Positions 51,762 through 59,751 of a stretch of DNA of 64,000 bases are shown one piece after another. The notes beneath the pieces were generated by a model. It saw nothing but the letters and a program-made list of their open reading frames with translations, did no database searches and was not told the DNA's origin. Numbering within the stretch: position 1 is the first letter of the stretch; each line of letters opens with the position of its first letter. The translations under genes were made by a program, and so were the position numbers. The DNA is from Pyrinomonadaceae bacterium (GTDB lineage: Bacteria; Acidobacteriota; Blastocatellia; Pyrinomonadales; Pyrinomonadaceae): NCBI GenBank assembly GCA_019694395.1, contig JAIBCC010000012.1, positions 62,001 to 126,000 on the forward strand, read 5' to 3'.

Positions 51762-53720
51762 TTATTTTGGGATGAGTTTTTTGAATTCTTCGTCCTTGAA
51801 GACTTCCTCCCAATATGGATCGGAAAGAATTGAAAGAGGAATTCTCTTCATTTTGGTCATCATCAGTTTAAAGAATTCCAGAGCCTCGGCTTTTTTTCCG
51901 AGAGTAAAAGCTATCAAGGATAAATCGCTTATTCTATTGCTGTCTTTTTCCTTTTTTAATTGTTCGTAAATTTGGGTCGCCTCTTTGGTCCTGCCGTTTT
52001 TGGCATAGATAAAAGCAAGCCCTGCCAGAGCATCAAGTTTTGAAAAAGGTCTTTGGCTTTCTTCTTGCAAAATTGAAATAGCTTCGTTTGTTCGACCATT
52101 CAAATAATAGACACTGGCTAATTGAACTTTAATCATTGGCGCATTTGGCTGTAACTCTACTGCTTTTTCGCTATATTTGAGAGCATCGCCATAATCTTTT
52201 TTTAATAACAGAATACTGCACAGAGCTGAGTTGCTAACCGAGGAAAGAGGATCATTAGCCTGAGCAATTTGCATTTGTTCCAAAGTTTTTTCTAAGTCGC
52301 CAATTCGTAAAAGCTGCCAACCATAGCGAATTCGTGCGGTTGGATTATTTGGGGCAAGCTGAATTGCCCGCTCCAATGAATGAAGTGAACTCTCAAGGTC
52401 TTTATATTTAGCGATTTGCACATAAGAGTTGGCAATGTGTGATTCAGCCAGATTATCATTAAGTTCAAGTGCTTTCTTAGCCGCAGCTTCAGCTTTATCA
52501 ATTGTTTCTTTGCTGTTTTCGGCAAACCCATAATAATAAAGCATATTGTAGGAATCGGCTAACATTGCATAAGCCAACGCATAATTTTCATCAATTTCTA
52601 CGGCTTTTTGAAAATATTGAGCGGCTTTTTCCAAATCTTCTTTGGCACGTTTGTTCCAAAAATAAATCCCAAGTTGGTAAGCCTGAAATGCTTCCGGGTT
52701 TGAGGTGGTCTTAGCCGTTAATTGTTCTTCTTGTTTGGCTGAAAGGTTTAAATACATTGCTTTGGCTACTCGGGTAGAAATAGAATCCTGCAATGCAAAA
52801 ATTCGGGTAAATTTTTCATCAAAAGTATCTGACCAAAGGGTTGAACCATCGTTAACTTTTAGTAATCTGACGGAAACCCGCACCATTTCACCGTCACGTT
52901 GAACTGTTCCTTCCAAAACCGAATCAACGTTCAACTCTTTGCCGGCAGCAATCGGATCAAAGTTTTTATCCGTCAGTCGAAAAACCGCACTGGTCGGACG
53001 AACTGAGATCTTTTGTAATTTGCTTAAACGCATAATTACTGCATCAGCCATCCCGAAACCTAGTTTTTCATTAGTGCTTTCCTCACCAATTTGTTTAAAG
53101 GGAAGAACAGCCATCGAATTTAAAGAAGTATCACTTACAACAATATTTAGGCGGGTTTTAAACAAAAACAAACCAAAGATTGCCAAGGTTCCAAGGATCA
53201 AAGCTAACCAAAATAAATTAAATTTACCTGAATTGGAAATGAATTCCTGTTGATTGGGATTTGTTTGATGGAGTATTGAATCTTTAGTGGTATGAATATC
53301 CGTTTTAATGAATAACAGGTCTTCGTTCAGAACAGCGTCGTCTTGTAGAAAACTGTGCGATATTAAATCAGGTGTAACAAAATCCTTTATTTCTTTTTCG
53401 ATTTTTTGAACTTGGACGGTAAACAAGTAACCGCGTTTGGGAACGGTTTCGATAAAAGGCTTGCCGGATTTATTATTTCCGAGGGTTTTTCTTAATACAT
53501 AAATATGTTGAGTTAAATTGGCATCTTCGACAAAACTATCGTGCCAGATTTTGTTAATTATGTCCTCTTTTTTGACCAAATGTCCATTATTTTGGACAAG
53601 TATAAGCAAGGTTCGGAAAGCCTTGTGCGTGAGCGGAATAGATTCATTATCTTTTAATAATTGCTCATTGACTACATCAAGACGAAAATTCTCAAAGTCG
53701 TAGTAGAAAACTTCTTCCAC
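51762..53720 (-). CDS. Winged-helix (CadC-type) regulator with FlgO-like and TPR domains
   Basis: An N-terminal trans_reg_C winged helix (about 5-100, 'LTHKAFRTLLILVQNNGHLVKKEDIINKIW', 'FIETVPKRGYLFTV') is followed by a membrane helix (about 170-187). A FlgO-like segment comes next (about 200-335, 'MAVLPFKQIGEESTNEKLGFGMADAVIMRLSKL', 'VDSVLEGTVQRDGEMVRVSVRLL'). About eight TPRs run to the end. Such one-component membrane regulators are abundant in Acidobacteriota. It converges with the sigma-54-controlled receptor. Its own gene contains a TGTCCA-N6-TGGACA site like the one in the receptor leader, so the receptor is a candidate target. Confidence 0.9.
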   Translation of the reverse strand: MEEVFYYDFENFRLDVVNEQLLKDNESIPLTHKAFRTLLILVQNNGHLVKKEDIINKIWHDSFVEDANLTQHIYVLRKTLGNNKSGKPFIETVPKRGYLFTVQVQKIEKEIKDFVTPDLISHSFLQDDAVLNEDLLFIKTDIHTTKDSILHQTNPNQQEFISNSGKFNLFWLALILGTLAIFGLFLFKTRLNIVVSDTSLNSMAVLPFKQIGEESTNEKLGFGMADAVIMRLSKLQKISVRPTSAVFRLTDKNFDPIAAGKELNVDSVLEGTVQRDGEMVRVSVRLLKVNDGSTLWSDTFDEKFTRIFALQDSISTRVAKAMYLNLSAKQEEQLTAKTTSNPEAFQAYQLGIYFWNKRAKEDLEKAAQYFQKAVEIDENYALAYAMLADSYNMLYYYGFAENSKETIDKAEAAAKKALELNDNLAESHIANSYVQIAKYKDLESSLHSLERAIQLAPNNPTARIRYGWQLLRIGDLEKTLEQMQIAQANDPLSSVSNSALCSILLLKKDYGDALKYSEKAVELQPNAPMIKVQLASVYYLNGRTNEAISILQEESQRPFSKLDALAGLAFIYAKNGRTKEATQIYEQLKKEKDSNRISDLSLIAFTLGKKAEALEFFKLMMTKMKRIPLSILSDPYWEEVFKDEEFKKLIPK

Positions 53721-53832
53721 AAAAATCCCGGATTACATTGTCATTTTTATAAAAACTATTTTTTTGACGTGACATCCAAAAAAATGGTTGCTTGGGAGCG
53801 AAAAAAAAACAAAATTATTTCTAATAAATTGT

Positions 53833-54678
53833 TTAGGTTGAGTATTTATCTAAATTCTTGGATAGTATCCGAAAAAGTAGTGGACGGCTCGGACTGGCAT
53901 CCGAAACGAAAGGAGGAATCTGTAAATTTAACAAATATTCACCGTCCGTAATCTCATTTGGAACATAAATCATTTCGGTTATAGTCTGATTTTTTCGGGA
54001 AAATTCGTTGGTTTGAAATTTTCCCATTTCTACGTTCCAAAAAATTCGGTGATTTGCCAATTTTCCGGCATCATTCAATCTTTCGAGTGACGGCACATCA
54101 ACCAAAAGATGTTTTACGCCTAATTCGACAATAAATTTCATCGCTTCCAAAGAAAAAAACGGCGGCGGATTTTCTGAATAATTGCGGGATTTTTTGCTTT
54201 CGTCATTGGGAAGTGTGCGGATAATGAGTGATTTTTGATTTTTGATTTTTGATTTTTGATTGAATAAAGCGTTTTTAATTGATTTTTTTGTAATTAGAAA
54301 ATCATTTTCGTTTAATTCAACTGAATAAGTATCATTTGTTTCCAAGGCATTTTCGGGAAAAACCGAAATCAATTCTGCCAAAATAAAAGCATCCTGCAAA
54401 CATTCTTGGACTGAAATTCTTTCGTTGGTAATATGCCCGACGCATTCCGTATGGGTTCCGTTGCAATGCGGATTGAGTGCGAGATTTTCAAAATTACAGC
54501 TTCCGCCCCGTCGCGTATCCCCAACAAAATGCTCATCTTGATAAGCTGTTGAAGTGGCGGGCGAAACATTAAAAATATTTGGCTGAGGATTATTAAAGGC
54601 AAGCGGAATCGAAATATCAAACGAATTTGAACCGTCAATTTGATAAATTTGATTGTGAAAATTGATTGAAAGAATCAT
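53833..54678 (-). CDS. Cyclase-family protein, probable kynurenine formamidase
   Basis: The metal-binding motif of the cyclase/KynB family appears as 'NPHCNGTHTECVGHI' (usual form HxGTHxDxPxH). Later come 'VKHLLVDVPSLERLNDAGKLANHRIFW', which matches the family substrate loop, and 'EMIYVPNEITDGEYLLNLQIPPF'. The start at 54678 avoids overlap with the upstream HNH gene. Kynurenine formamidase hydrolyses N-formylkynurenine to kynurenine and formate. The kynurenine 3-monooxygenase two genes upstream supports that role. The Lys/Asn/Gln/Ser stretch near residue 150 (NQKSKIKNQKS) comes from a heptanucleotide repeat. Confidence 0.82.
   Translation of the reverse strand: MILSINFHNQIYQIDGSNSFDISIPLAFNNPQPNIFNVSPATSTAYQDEHFVGDTRRGGSCNFENLALNPHCNGTHTECVGHITNERISVQECLQDAFILAELISVFPENALETNDTYSVELNENDFLITKKSIKNALFNQKSKIKNQKSLIIRTLPNDESKKSRNYSENPPPFFSLEAMKFIVELGVKHLLVDVPSLERLNDAGKLANHRIFWNVEMGKFQTNEFSRKNQTITEMIYVPNEITDGEYLLNLQIPPFVSDASPSRPLLFRILSKNLDKYST
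54230..54261 (-). repeat. Heptanucleotide repeat (GATTTTT)4 inside the cyclase-family gene
   Basis: Four perfect GATTTTT units, plus a partial one, code on the minus strand for NQKSKIKNQKS. Loss or gain of one unit would frameshift the enzyme. It is the reverse complement of the repeat at 46581-46615. The encoded segment is probably a surface loop. Confidence 0.75.
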
Positions 54679-54679
54679 A

Positions 54680-55096
54680 TCAATTTGGGGGTGGAAACCA
54701 TCCAACGGTTATCCAACGCTTTCTAATTGGTAAAATTATCTCGTTGTTGAGCTTTAATGCTTCAACAGTTACTCTCCCACAAGCAGTTTTGCCAACAACT
54801 TTTTCAAAATCCCATTCAAAATGCTCAGCCCAATTTTGTGTTCGAGGATTGAAGATTTTAACTCTCCGTTTGGTTATTTTGTCGAAACCTTCAACTTTAA
54901 CTCCTTTATAGCCATTACATAAACGACAAGCCAACCATAAATTTTCTTCATCATTAGTGCCACCCAAAGCGGTTGGCAGAATATGTTCGATCTCAAGCCA
55001 ATTCGGATTTAAAGATTGTGGTAACAGACAATAACCGCAACGGTTTTTGGCGGCTAAACGAATTTTCTTTTTTAAGGTGTCCGAAATTTTACTCAT
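54680..55096 (-). CDS. HNH endonuclease
   Basis: 'RCGYCLLPQSLNPNWLEIEHILPTALGGTNDEENLWLACRLCNGYKG' is a complete HNH domain. It has two CxxC pairs for structural zinc, the catalytic His in 'EIEHILP' and Asn/His-position residues downstream. The C-terminal part (about 70-138) is typical of stand-alone HNH proteins of 130-180 residues. The physiological target is unknown. It overlaps the upstream small gene by 8 bases and separates two kynurenine-pathway genes, so the pair looks like an insertion. Confidence 0.88.
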   Translation of the reverse strand: MSKISDTLKKKIRLAAKNRCGYCLLPQSLNPNWLEIEHILPTALGGTNDEENLWLACRLCNGYKGVKVEGFDKITKRRVKIFNPRTQNWAEHFEWDFEKVVGKTACGRVTVEALKLNNEIILPIRKRWITVGWFPPPN

Positions 55097-55472
55097 TCGT
55101 AAGGTCTTCGGGGGATTTAATTAAATTTCGTTGAACTGCTTCGTAGATACCTTCGGTTTTTCGAGCTAAAGTGACACCGTAAACTTGTTGAAAAAAATCC
55201 AATTCCAACTTTTCTTTGGGTTTGATTGTTCCTGCTTGATTTTTATAAAGAAGTTCGCTGTGTCGTTCCGATTGTTTTTTCGGCATTTGCAGATTTGCCA
55301 AAGCCAAAACTTCTTCGTCCGTAAAATTCGCTAAAGGACGGTCATTAAGTTTGTTAGAGTATTTTTCTTCAACCACATCAACAATTAAGTCAATTACTTT
55401 ACGTTTTGATTTTTTGGCAACAGTAGAAATGTCTTGATAAATTTTTTCGGGCAAATTTAGAGTAATTTCCAT
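55089..55472 (-). CDS. Small protein coupled to the HNH endonuclease, possible ribbon-helix-helix
   Basis: The start at 55472 (MEITLNLPEKIYQDISTVAKKSKRKVIDLIVDVVEE) gives an N-terminus like ribbon-helix-helix DNA-binding proteins: a beta strand, then two helices. The longer frame only adds 13 residues overlapping the kmo gene. The C-terminal half (about 45-127) is helical and charged. The 8-base overlap with the HNH gene shows tight coupling. An antitoxin or specificity-partner role is possible by analogy, but is not shown. Confidence 0.65.
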   Translation of the reverse strand: MEITLNLPEKIYQDISTVAKKSKRKVIDLIVDVVEEKYSNKLNDRPLANFTDEEVLALANLQMPKKQSERHSELLYKNQAGTIKPKEKLELDFFQQVYGVTLARKTEGIYEAVQRNLIKSPEDLTNE

Positions 55473-55503
55473 ATTTTGAATTTTAGCATAATTGAAATTT
55501 GGA

Positions 55504-56832
55504 CTAAACAAATTTTATTTCTTCCAAAACCTCATTCAAGTCTAACTCATTTATATCATTCACTTTAGCGCAAATTTCCATCAATAATTTATCTTGTGCA
55601 TTACCTTTTTCTTTAGCTACGGAATAAGGCAAATCTTCACGGAAAGTAACCATCGAATATTTGGAAAAATAATCGGGAAAAGTTTGTTCTAATTTAGTTT
55701 CGAGCTGACGTTTTTTCTGAAAAGTTAAATCCGCAACGGCATCGCGCATTTCGTAAAAATTCTCTTCCGCCATATCAGCAATTGCGTCAGCATTGGGTTT
55801 GCGGACTTTTGAGAACTCCGAGAAAATCTGCGCCAAATCATTTTCCTTTTCGCCAATCATCTCGTTCAAAATTCGGCAATCTTCAAAGGAGCAATTCATT
55901 CCTTGTCCGTAAAAAGGGACAACTGCGTGTGCGGAATCGCCGATTAGCAAAGATTTTCCGCCAATATTCCAGGGAAAACATTTGATCGTGCCAAGATTTC
56001 CGGTTGGATTAGTGAAAAAATCTTCCACCAAAGTCGGCATCAATGGAATTGCATCTGCGAAATTGGTTGAACAGAATTCCATTAAAGATTCTTCGTCTTT
56101 CAATTGCTCGAAACTGTTTTCGCCTTTGTGTGCAAGAAAAAGCGTGCAGGTAAAACTCCCATCAAAATTTGGCAAAGCGATCATCATAAACGAGTGTCGC
56201 GCCCAAATATGTAAAGCATTCTTTTCCAATAAGAAACCGCCATTTTCAGCAGGCGGAATATGCAATTCTTTGTAGCCGTGTTCGAGCCATTTTTGCGAAA
56301 AATCAAACCTTTCGACCTTTGAAAACATTGCGTTACGAATCACCGAACCTGCGCCGTCCGTGCCGATTACAGTTGAACCTTTGGCAACTTTTCCGCTTTC
56401 AAATTTAGCTTCGCCGTTTTTGCAATCGAATTCGGAGCATTTTTGATTAAAAAAGAATTGCACTTGATCGTATTTTTCCGCTTCGTTCATCAGTGCGATG
56501 TTCAAACCCGCCCGTGAAACGGAATTGATAAATTCGCCCTGTCGCCCCGAATACGGCAAAAGTCTGGTGTTTCCTTTGGTATCGTGAATCATTCGTCCGA
56601 ACATCGGAACGGCTTCGGCAAGCATATACTCATCAAGTCCAACTTCTTTCAACGCCGCAATTCCGCGATTTGACAAAGCCAAATTTATCGAACGTCCTGC
56701 CGACATTTTTTCTTTTCGCATATCGCCACGAGCTTCATAAACTTCGACCTCAATTCCTTTTTTGGCAAGATAAATGGCAAGTAATGAACCCGATAGACCT
56801 GCTCCGATGATGATTATTTTTTCCTGATTCAT
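55504..56832 (-). CDS. kmo: Kynurenine 3-monooxygenase
   Basis: The FAD-binding Rossmann motif is 'IIIIGAGLSGSLLAIYLAKKGIEVEVYEAR' (GxGxxG, acidic residue at the end of strand 2). The family signatures 'MSAGRSINLALSNRGIAAL' and 'GQGMNCSFEDCRIL' match KMO, as does the FAD motif 'LLIGDSAHAVVPFYG'. KMO hydroxylates L-kynurenine to 3-hydroxykynurenine with NADPH and O2. The product can enter quinolinate/NAD synthesis or tryptophan degradation. At 442 residues it is full length. A probable kynurenine formamidase lies downstream after the HNH pair. Confidence 0.96.
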   Translation of the reverse strand: MNQEKIIIIGAGLSGSLLAIYLAKKGIEVEVYEARGDMRKEKMSAGRSINLALSNRGIAALKEVGLDEYMLAEAVPMFGRMIHDTKGNTRLLPYSGRQGEFINSVSRAGLNIALMNEAEKYDQVQFFFNQKCSEFDCKNGEAKFESGKVAKGSTVIGTDGAGSVIRNAMFSKVERFDFSQKWLEHGYKELHIPPAENGGFLLEKNALHIWARHSFMMIALPNFDGSFTCTLFLAHKGENSFEQLKDEESLMEFCSTNFADAIPLMPTLVEDFFTNPTGNLGTIKCFPWNIGGKSLLIGDSAHAVVPFYGQGMNCSFEDCRILNEMIGEKENDLAQIFSEFSKVRKPNADAIADMAEENFYEMRDAVADLTFQKKRQLETKLEQTFPDYFSKYSMVTFREDLPYSVAKEKGNAQDKLLMEICAKVNDINELDLNEVLEEIKFV

Positions 56833-56842
56833 TTTGTAAATT

Positions 56843-57706
56843 TTACGGTAACTGTAAAGAGTTAATGCGTTTTTCGGCTTTTTGTGCTTCGGTTAATTTG
56901 AAATCGTAGTCATAAACTGCATTTTCCCATTCGCCATACATCGCATTGGGCAAGGCAATATATTTTGTTCCCCACCAATCTTTGGCTTTATCGGTTTCGG
57001 CATATCTCGTGTCAGTAGATTTACCTTCAAAAACATCGGAAAAATCGTTCAAATTATCACCCAAGAGAAAAACCACCCGATAATTTTGCGCCACGAATTC
57101 GCGTCGTGGTGTTTTAGTGGAAATATTTTTACCGTTTCCGTCTTTGATGCGTAACAAAACATTGTCCTCAGAAATATCAGGGAAACCTACATTTTTCAAA
57201 TTCTCGATCGTGTCTTGTAGTTGCGGGTCTTTATCGCGGTTTGAAATATAAAAAATTCTGACACCTTTTGATTTGGCAAAGTTAGCAAAATCAACTGCAC
57301 CGGGAATGGCTTTGGCTTTTTGCATTTTGCCCCAGCCATACCAACTCGAATAACTAAACGGCTGATTGTTTTTGATTCCGGCGGCTTGAGCAGGCGAATT
57401 ATCAAGCATCGTTTCATCAATATCAACAATCACCGCACGAGGTTTTTTGCGCTCAGGTTTGGGTAGTTTCTTTTTATTTTTTTCATCCAAATCCAAACCC
57501 ATTTTTGCCCAATTAAAAGCCTGATAACAAAGCGCACGATATTCAGCCGCTTTTTGCATATAAAGAACTGCACCAACCTGATATTCATAATTTCCGGCGG
57601 TAACTAATGGCACATTTCCTTGTTGAGCCGTCGAAACGGTGGCAAAATAAGTGCAGACAGTTGAAAATGCAACTAAAGTAAACGTAATAAGCCAATTTTT
57701 TTTCAT
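56843..57706 (-). CDS. Class C acid phosphatase (HAD IIIB, e(P4)-like)
   Basis: The start at 57706 gives a signal peptide (MKKNWLITFTLVAFSTVCTYFATVSTAQ); the frame upstream is not needed. HAD motifs: 'RAVIVDIDETMLDNS' (DxDET), 'ISNRDKDPQLQDTIENL', a Lys/Arg around 'KTPRREF' and 'VFLLGDNLNDFSDV'. The spacing and the N-terminal 'YRALCYQAFNWA' match acid phosphatases of the 5'-nucleotidase lipoprotein e(P4) family. Those proteins dephosphorylate NMN and nucleotides for uptake. No lipobox is visible, so this one is probably soluble in the periplasm. It is 10 bases upstream of kmo, hinting at a link to NAD metabolism. Confidence 0.93.
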   Translation of the reverse strand: MKKNWLITFTLVAFSTVCTYFATVSTAQQGNVPLVTAGNYEYQVGAVLYMQKAAEYRALCYQAFNWAKMGLDLDEKNKKKLPKPERKKPRAVIVDIDETMLDNSPAQAAGIKNNQPFSYSSWYGWGKMQKAKAIPGAVDFANFAKSKGVRIFYISNRDKDPQLQDTIENLKNVGFPDISEDNVLLRIKDGNGKNISTKTPRREFVAQNYRVVFLLGDNLNDFSDVFEGKSTDTRYAETDKAKDWWGTKYIALPNAMYGEWENAVYDYDFKLTEAQKAEKRINSLQLP

Positions 57707-57720
57707 AAAGATTTTCTCCG

Positions 57721-57906
57721 ATGTGCGAAAAAGAACAACAAAATAATACACCAGAACCGCCCGACGATTCATCCTGGCAAAGCGACATCGAGGAACGGGA
57801 CTATTATTATGATGATTCAACGGGTTACGAAGTTTATATCGAAGATGATGAAGAAAGTGAGGAGTTAGGAGTAGGGAGTGAGGAGCCGGAAAAGCATACT
57901 TCCTAA
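57721..57906 (+). CDS. Small acidic hypothetical protein
   Basis: The 61-residue frame is strongly acidic and Tyr-rich in the middle (ERDYYYDDSTGYEVYIEDDEESEE). It is divergent from the acid phosphatase with starts 15 bases apart, and its stop is 8 bases before the DUF488 gene. No family is recognised. Position and composition make it plausible but not certain. Confidence 0.4.
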   Translation: MCEKEQQNNTPEPPDDSSWQSDIEERDYYYDDSTGYEVYIEDDEESEELGVGSEEPEKHTS

Positions 57907-57913
57907 ACTAAAA

Positions 57914-58321
57914 ATGATTTATACCACAGGCTACACGGGAAAAGATATAAATGACCTCAAACCGATGCTGGAAGCTCTGGATTCAATATTGATTGATATT
58001 CGTTTTGCTCCTTACAGCCAAATTTTGCACTGGCGGCAGATGTATCTTAAAGTCCTATTGGGAAAAAAATATTTGCATATTCCAAATTTAGGCAATCGCA
58101 CTTTTAAGGAAGGAAAGATTACGATCCAAAATCTAAAACTTGGAGTTGAAACTGTTTTGAATTTGGAAATTGATGCAGTTTTGATGTGTGCCTGTGAAAA
58201 GCCTGAAAATTGTCATCGCCGTTTAATAATCGAAGAATTTCGCAAACGAAATATTGAAACTATTGAGCTTGAAACCTGGAAAACACGCGATTCAGCTTCT
58301 CAACTGCGGTTATTCTCCTAA
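57914..58321 (+). CDS. DUF488 family protein
   Basis: The start at 57914 (MIYTTGYTGKDINDL) opens directly with the DUF488 signature. Later signatures are 'LIDIRFAPYS' and 'MCACEKPENCHRRLIIEEF' with the family CxCE...CHR motif. DUF488 proteins are small proteins of unknown function with a putative cysteine-based active site. An in-frame ATG 12 codons upstream overlaps the small acidic gene and is less likely. Confidence 0.85.
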   Translation: MIYTTGYTGKDINDLKPMLEALDSILIDIRFAPYSQILHWRQMYLKVLLGKKYLHIPNLGNRTFKEGKITIQNLKLGVETVLNLEIDAVLMCACEKPENCHRRLIIEEFRKRNIETIELETWKTRDSASQLRLFS

Positions 58322-58430
58322 AAAAACTTATTTTGCCGGTTAATTGGAGCAAATTCAATTTAACCCCGCTTCAAAAGAATCAGTTAAACAGAGTTAAAAT
58401 ATTTTTGTGGAATTTAAAAGCCATTGTTGC

Positions 58431-58498
58431 TATAATTTTTATATCCCCCCGCCAAAAATTTAATTACCAAGTTCAAATAACCTGATTAGAAGGTAATT
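58431..58498 (+). promoter_or_regulatory. Possible promoter and leader of the pilin operon
   Basis: TGCTATAAT at 58428-58436 resembles an extended -10 box. About 26 bases later an AATTACC...GGTAATT inverted repeat (58462-58468 and 58492-58498) could form a leader hairpin or operator. No good -35 box or sigma-54 match is visible. The evidence is weak. Confidence 0.3.
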
Positions 58499-58533
58499 TC
58501 GGTTACTAATTCTGATCATGAATTTGTTGCAAT

Positions 58534-59199
58534 ATGAAAATTTCTAAGGAATTTAAATCCATAGAGGCGGGTTTTTCTATACCTGAATTAATAATCACAA
58601 TGGCTTTTTTGGGGATTCTCCTAATGCTGACTCTATTAAATCCATTCTTTGTCCGAAAGTATTCATCTGATAAACAAGCCCTTGTTATTTCAGATATTTT
58701 ACAGGAAGCCAGACAACGGGCATTAACTCAAAGGGAAACAATACGAATTGAATTCAACGAAACAAACAGGTCAGTTAGTTTGATCGAGGAAAATAAACCG
58801 GATACGGCAGATGATGACAAAATTATCAAAACCTTGTTACTAAGCAAGGAGGTCATTGTTGGAAAACACCCGGAAAATGTAACAGTTACGAATGTTCCTA
58901 AATCTACGTCTGCAATTCCTGAAATCTCATTTTCACCTTCAAAATACCCTACCAGCCTAAACAATCAAACTTTTACGCTCAGATTTACTAAAACAGGAGA
59001 AGTTTTAGATAAAGGAAAGGATTCAATTGGCAGTGGGGCTTTGATGACAGGAGCCACTATTTATGTTTATGAGTTAACTGATGAAAACACTAAGCCTACT
59101 ATTATCAGAGCATTAACAGTTAATGGAGTTAGTGCTCTGGTTACTATCTTGAAATGCCGATTAAATGAAGCAGGGCTTTGTGTTGAATGGGTAAACTAA
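58534..59199 (+). CDS. Minor pilin, GspH/FimT-like
   Basis: A prepilin leader ends at Gly13 (EAG/FSIPELIITMAFLGILLMLTLL), with Phe+1 and Glu+5 of the mature protein. A hydrophobic alpha-helix of about 22 residues and a C-terminal beta domain follow, with a fold like GspH/FimT (about 221 residues). A prepilin peptidase would cut and methylate it. It is first in a tight operon of four minor-pilin genes (gaps 1-8 bases), so it probably helps prime a type IV pilus or a type II-like pseudopilus. Confidence 0.88.
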   Translation: MKISKEFKSIEAGFSIPELIITMAFLGILLMLTLLNPFFVRKYSSDKQALVISDILQEARQRALTQRETIRIEFNETNRSVSLIEENKPDTADDDKIIKTLLLSKEVIVGKHPENVTVTNVPKSTSAIPEISFSPSKYPTSLNNQTFTLRFTKTGEVLDKGKDSIGSGALMTGATIYVYELTDENTKPTIIRALTVNGVSALVTILKCRLNEAGLCVEWVN

Positions 59200-59200
59200 T

Positions 59201-59746
59201 ATGAAAAAAGAAGATTCTGAAAAGGGTTTTACCTATGTTGAAGTAATTATTTCATTGATTATTCTGCTGATTGGAATTGTCGGAGCTTTATCAGCCCTGA
59301 CTTTTACAGTCATTTCAGTTCAAGGCTCAGAAAAAAAGATAAGGGCAAAAATTATTGCAAGCTCTGCCATGGAAACTATTTTTGCCGTGCGGGATATGAA
59401 CGACAATGGGATTTTAAAATCCTGGGAAACTATTCAAACCCAAGACTTAAATGAAAAGGGAATCTTTTTACCTGACTGGACACCCGTCCGGGAAAATCCT
59501 GGGATCGATGGGATTTACGGAACGGCTGATGATGCCTGCGATATTTCAACTAATTGTCCGGTTAATGGGTTTGAAAACACCAGTCCTGTTTTACCTGATT
59601 TTGAGCGAAAAATTCAGATACAGGATATTAATGAAAACGGTATGGTCAGAAAACGCCTAATCAATATTACGGTTAAATATTATGTCGGGAGTTTACCGAG
59701 AGAGGAAAAAGTGTCCAGCCTTATTGCCAATTTGCAATTCAATTAA
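59201..59746 (+). CDS. Minor pilin, PilV-like
   Basis: The prepilin motif is 'SEKG/FTYVEVIISLIILLIGIVGALSAL', with Glu+5 and a short charged leader. The C-terminal part has Asp/Asn-rich loops 'RDMNDNGILKSWE' and 'QDINENGMVRK' that resemble EF-hand-type calcium sites. A pair 'DDACDISTNCPV' may form a disulfide. PilV proteins sit at the pilus tip or base with PilW and PilX. The gene begins 1 base after the previous stop. Confidence 0.85.
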   Translation: MKKEDSEKGFTYVEVIISLIILLIGIVGALSALTFTVISVQGSEKKIRAKIIASSAMETIFAVRDMNDNGILKSWETIQTQDLNEKGIFLPDWTPVRENPGIDGIYGTADDACDISTNCPVNGFENTSPVLPDFERKIQIQDINENGMVRKRLINITVKYYVGSLPREEKVSSLIANLQFN

Positions 59747-59751
59747 AACCT

